From positions 1 through 5,490 of the forward strand of contig JAVHVN010000137.1 of NCBI GenBank assembly GCA_032160545.1: a stretch of 5,490 nt of DNA. The letters are read 5' to 3'. Origin of the DNA: DATGFB01 sp032160545. Its GTDB lineage: Bacteria > Actinomycetota > Actinomycetes > Mycobacteriales > Jatrophihabitantaceae. The position numbers and the translations under genes were made by a program. Below are positions 5,441 through 5,490 of the stretch, in pieces (position 1 is the first letter of the stretch; each line of letters starts with the position of its first letter). The notes beneath the pieces were generated by a model. That model did no database searches. It had not been told where the DNA came from and saw only the letters and a list, made by a program, of their open reading frames with translations.

Positions 5441-5459
5441 GGGGGGACGATCACCTCCC
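5441..5459 (+). terminator. Weak candidate terminator hairpin
   Basis: GGGGGG (5441-5446) can pair with CCTCCC (5454-5459) through one G-U wobble around the seven-base loop ACGATCA. It begins seven bases after the stop of the tailed-protein gene. No T-run follows, and the 5' G-run also belongs to a CCCCGGGG palindrome (5437-5444). Nothing else is visible from here to the end of the window. Confidence 0.25.
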
Positions 5460-5490
5460 GCGTGTGAACGCATCCGTCAACCTCAGCGCA

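Noticed and set aside
5152..5454. Minus-strand frame preceded by GGGAGGT
   Set aside because: The apparent ribosome binding site is by chance. The frame is antisense to the Lys-Ala tail and gives a low-complexity Ala/Phe/Val product.

Overview
The window is GC-rich, with G/C-ending codons dominating every gene. It carries the classic actinobacterial arrangement gyrB-gyrA-DUF3566-tRNA-Ile(GAT)-tRNA-Ala(TGC), with a tiny DLW-39-type protein between the two tRNAs. The GyrA sequence is recognisably actinobacterial: its MTDTT start, the RIEPVDIQ segment, 835 residues, and a second GRGGKG box in blade 5 all match the mycobacterial type. This is chromosomal DNA close to the usual dnaA-recF-gyrB-gyrA region of a high-GC Gram-positive. 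The genus cannot be fixed from the sequence alone.

Layout. Positions 1-102 hold the last 33 codons of gyrB. gyrA (104-2611) follows after a single base, so the two gyrase subunits are very probably translated from one message. A two-pass membrane protein of the DUF3566 family (2643-3197) follows 31 bases later with its own strong ribosome binding site. Next is a stable-RNA block: a candidate promoter and leader hairpin (3209-3262), tRNA-Ile (3266-3339), a 40-residue membrane-anchored peptide (3404-3526) and tRNA-Ala (3547-3619). A run of GC-rich palindromes (3631-3665) closes the block.

The right-hand third is less conserved. It encodes a secreted 278-residue protein (3842-4678) built from two tandem prealbumin/CnaB-like beta-sandwich repeats, each with a cysteine pair. 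An intergenic region follows (4679-4846) with a perfect 15-bp inverted repeat that abuts the ribosome binding site of the last gene. That gene (4847-5434) encodes a 195-residue protein with a helical N-terminus, an acidic middle and a Lys/Ala-rich tail, an architecture like HBHA, histone H1-like proteins and phasins. I do not recognise its family.

All genes lie on the + strand. The first half is core housekeeping (DNA supercoiling and tRNA supply). The second half looks lineage-specific. I see no mobile element, CRISPR array, rRNA or phage gene. The points most worth a second look are the hairpin with alternative pairing to the ribosome binding site at 4788-4840, the tailed protein it precedes, the duplicated secreted protein, and the mRNA-like small gene between two tRNAs.
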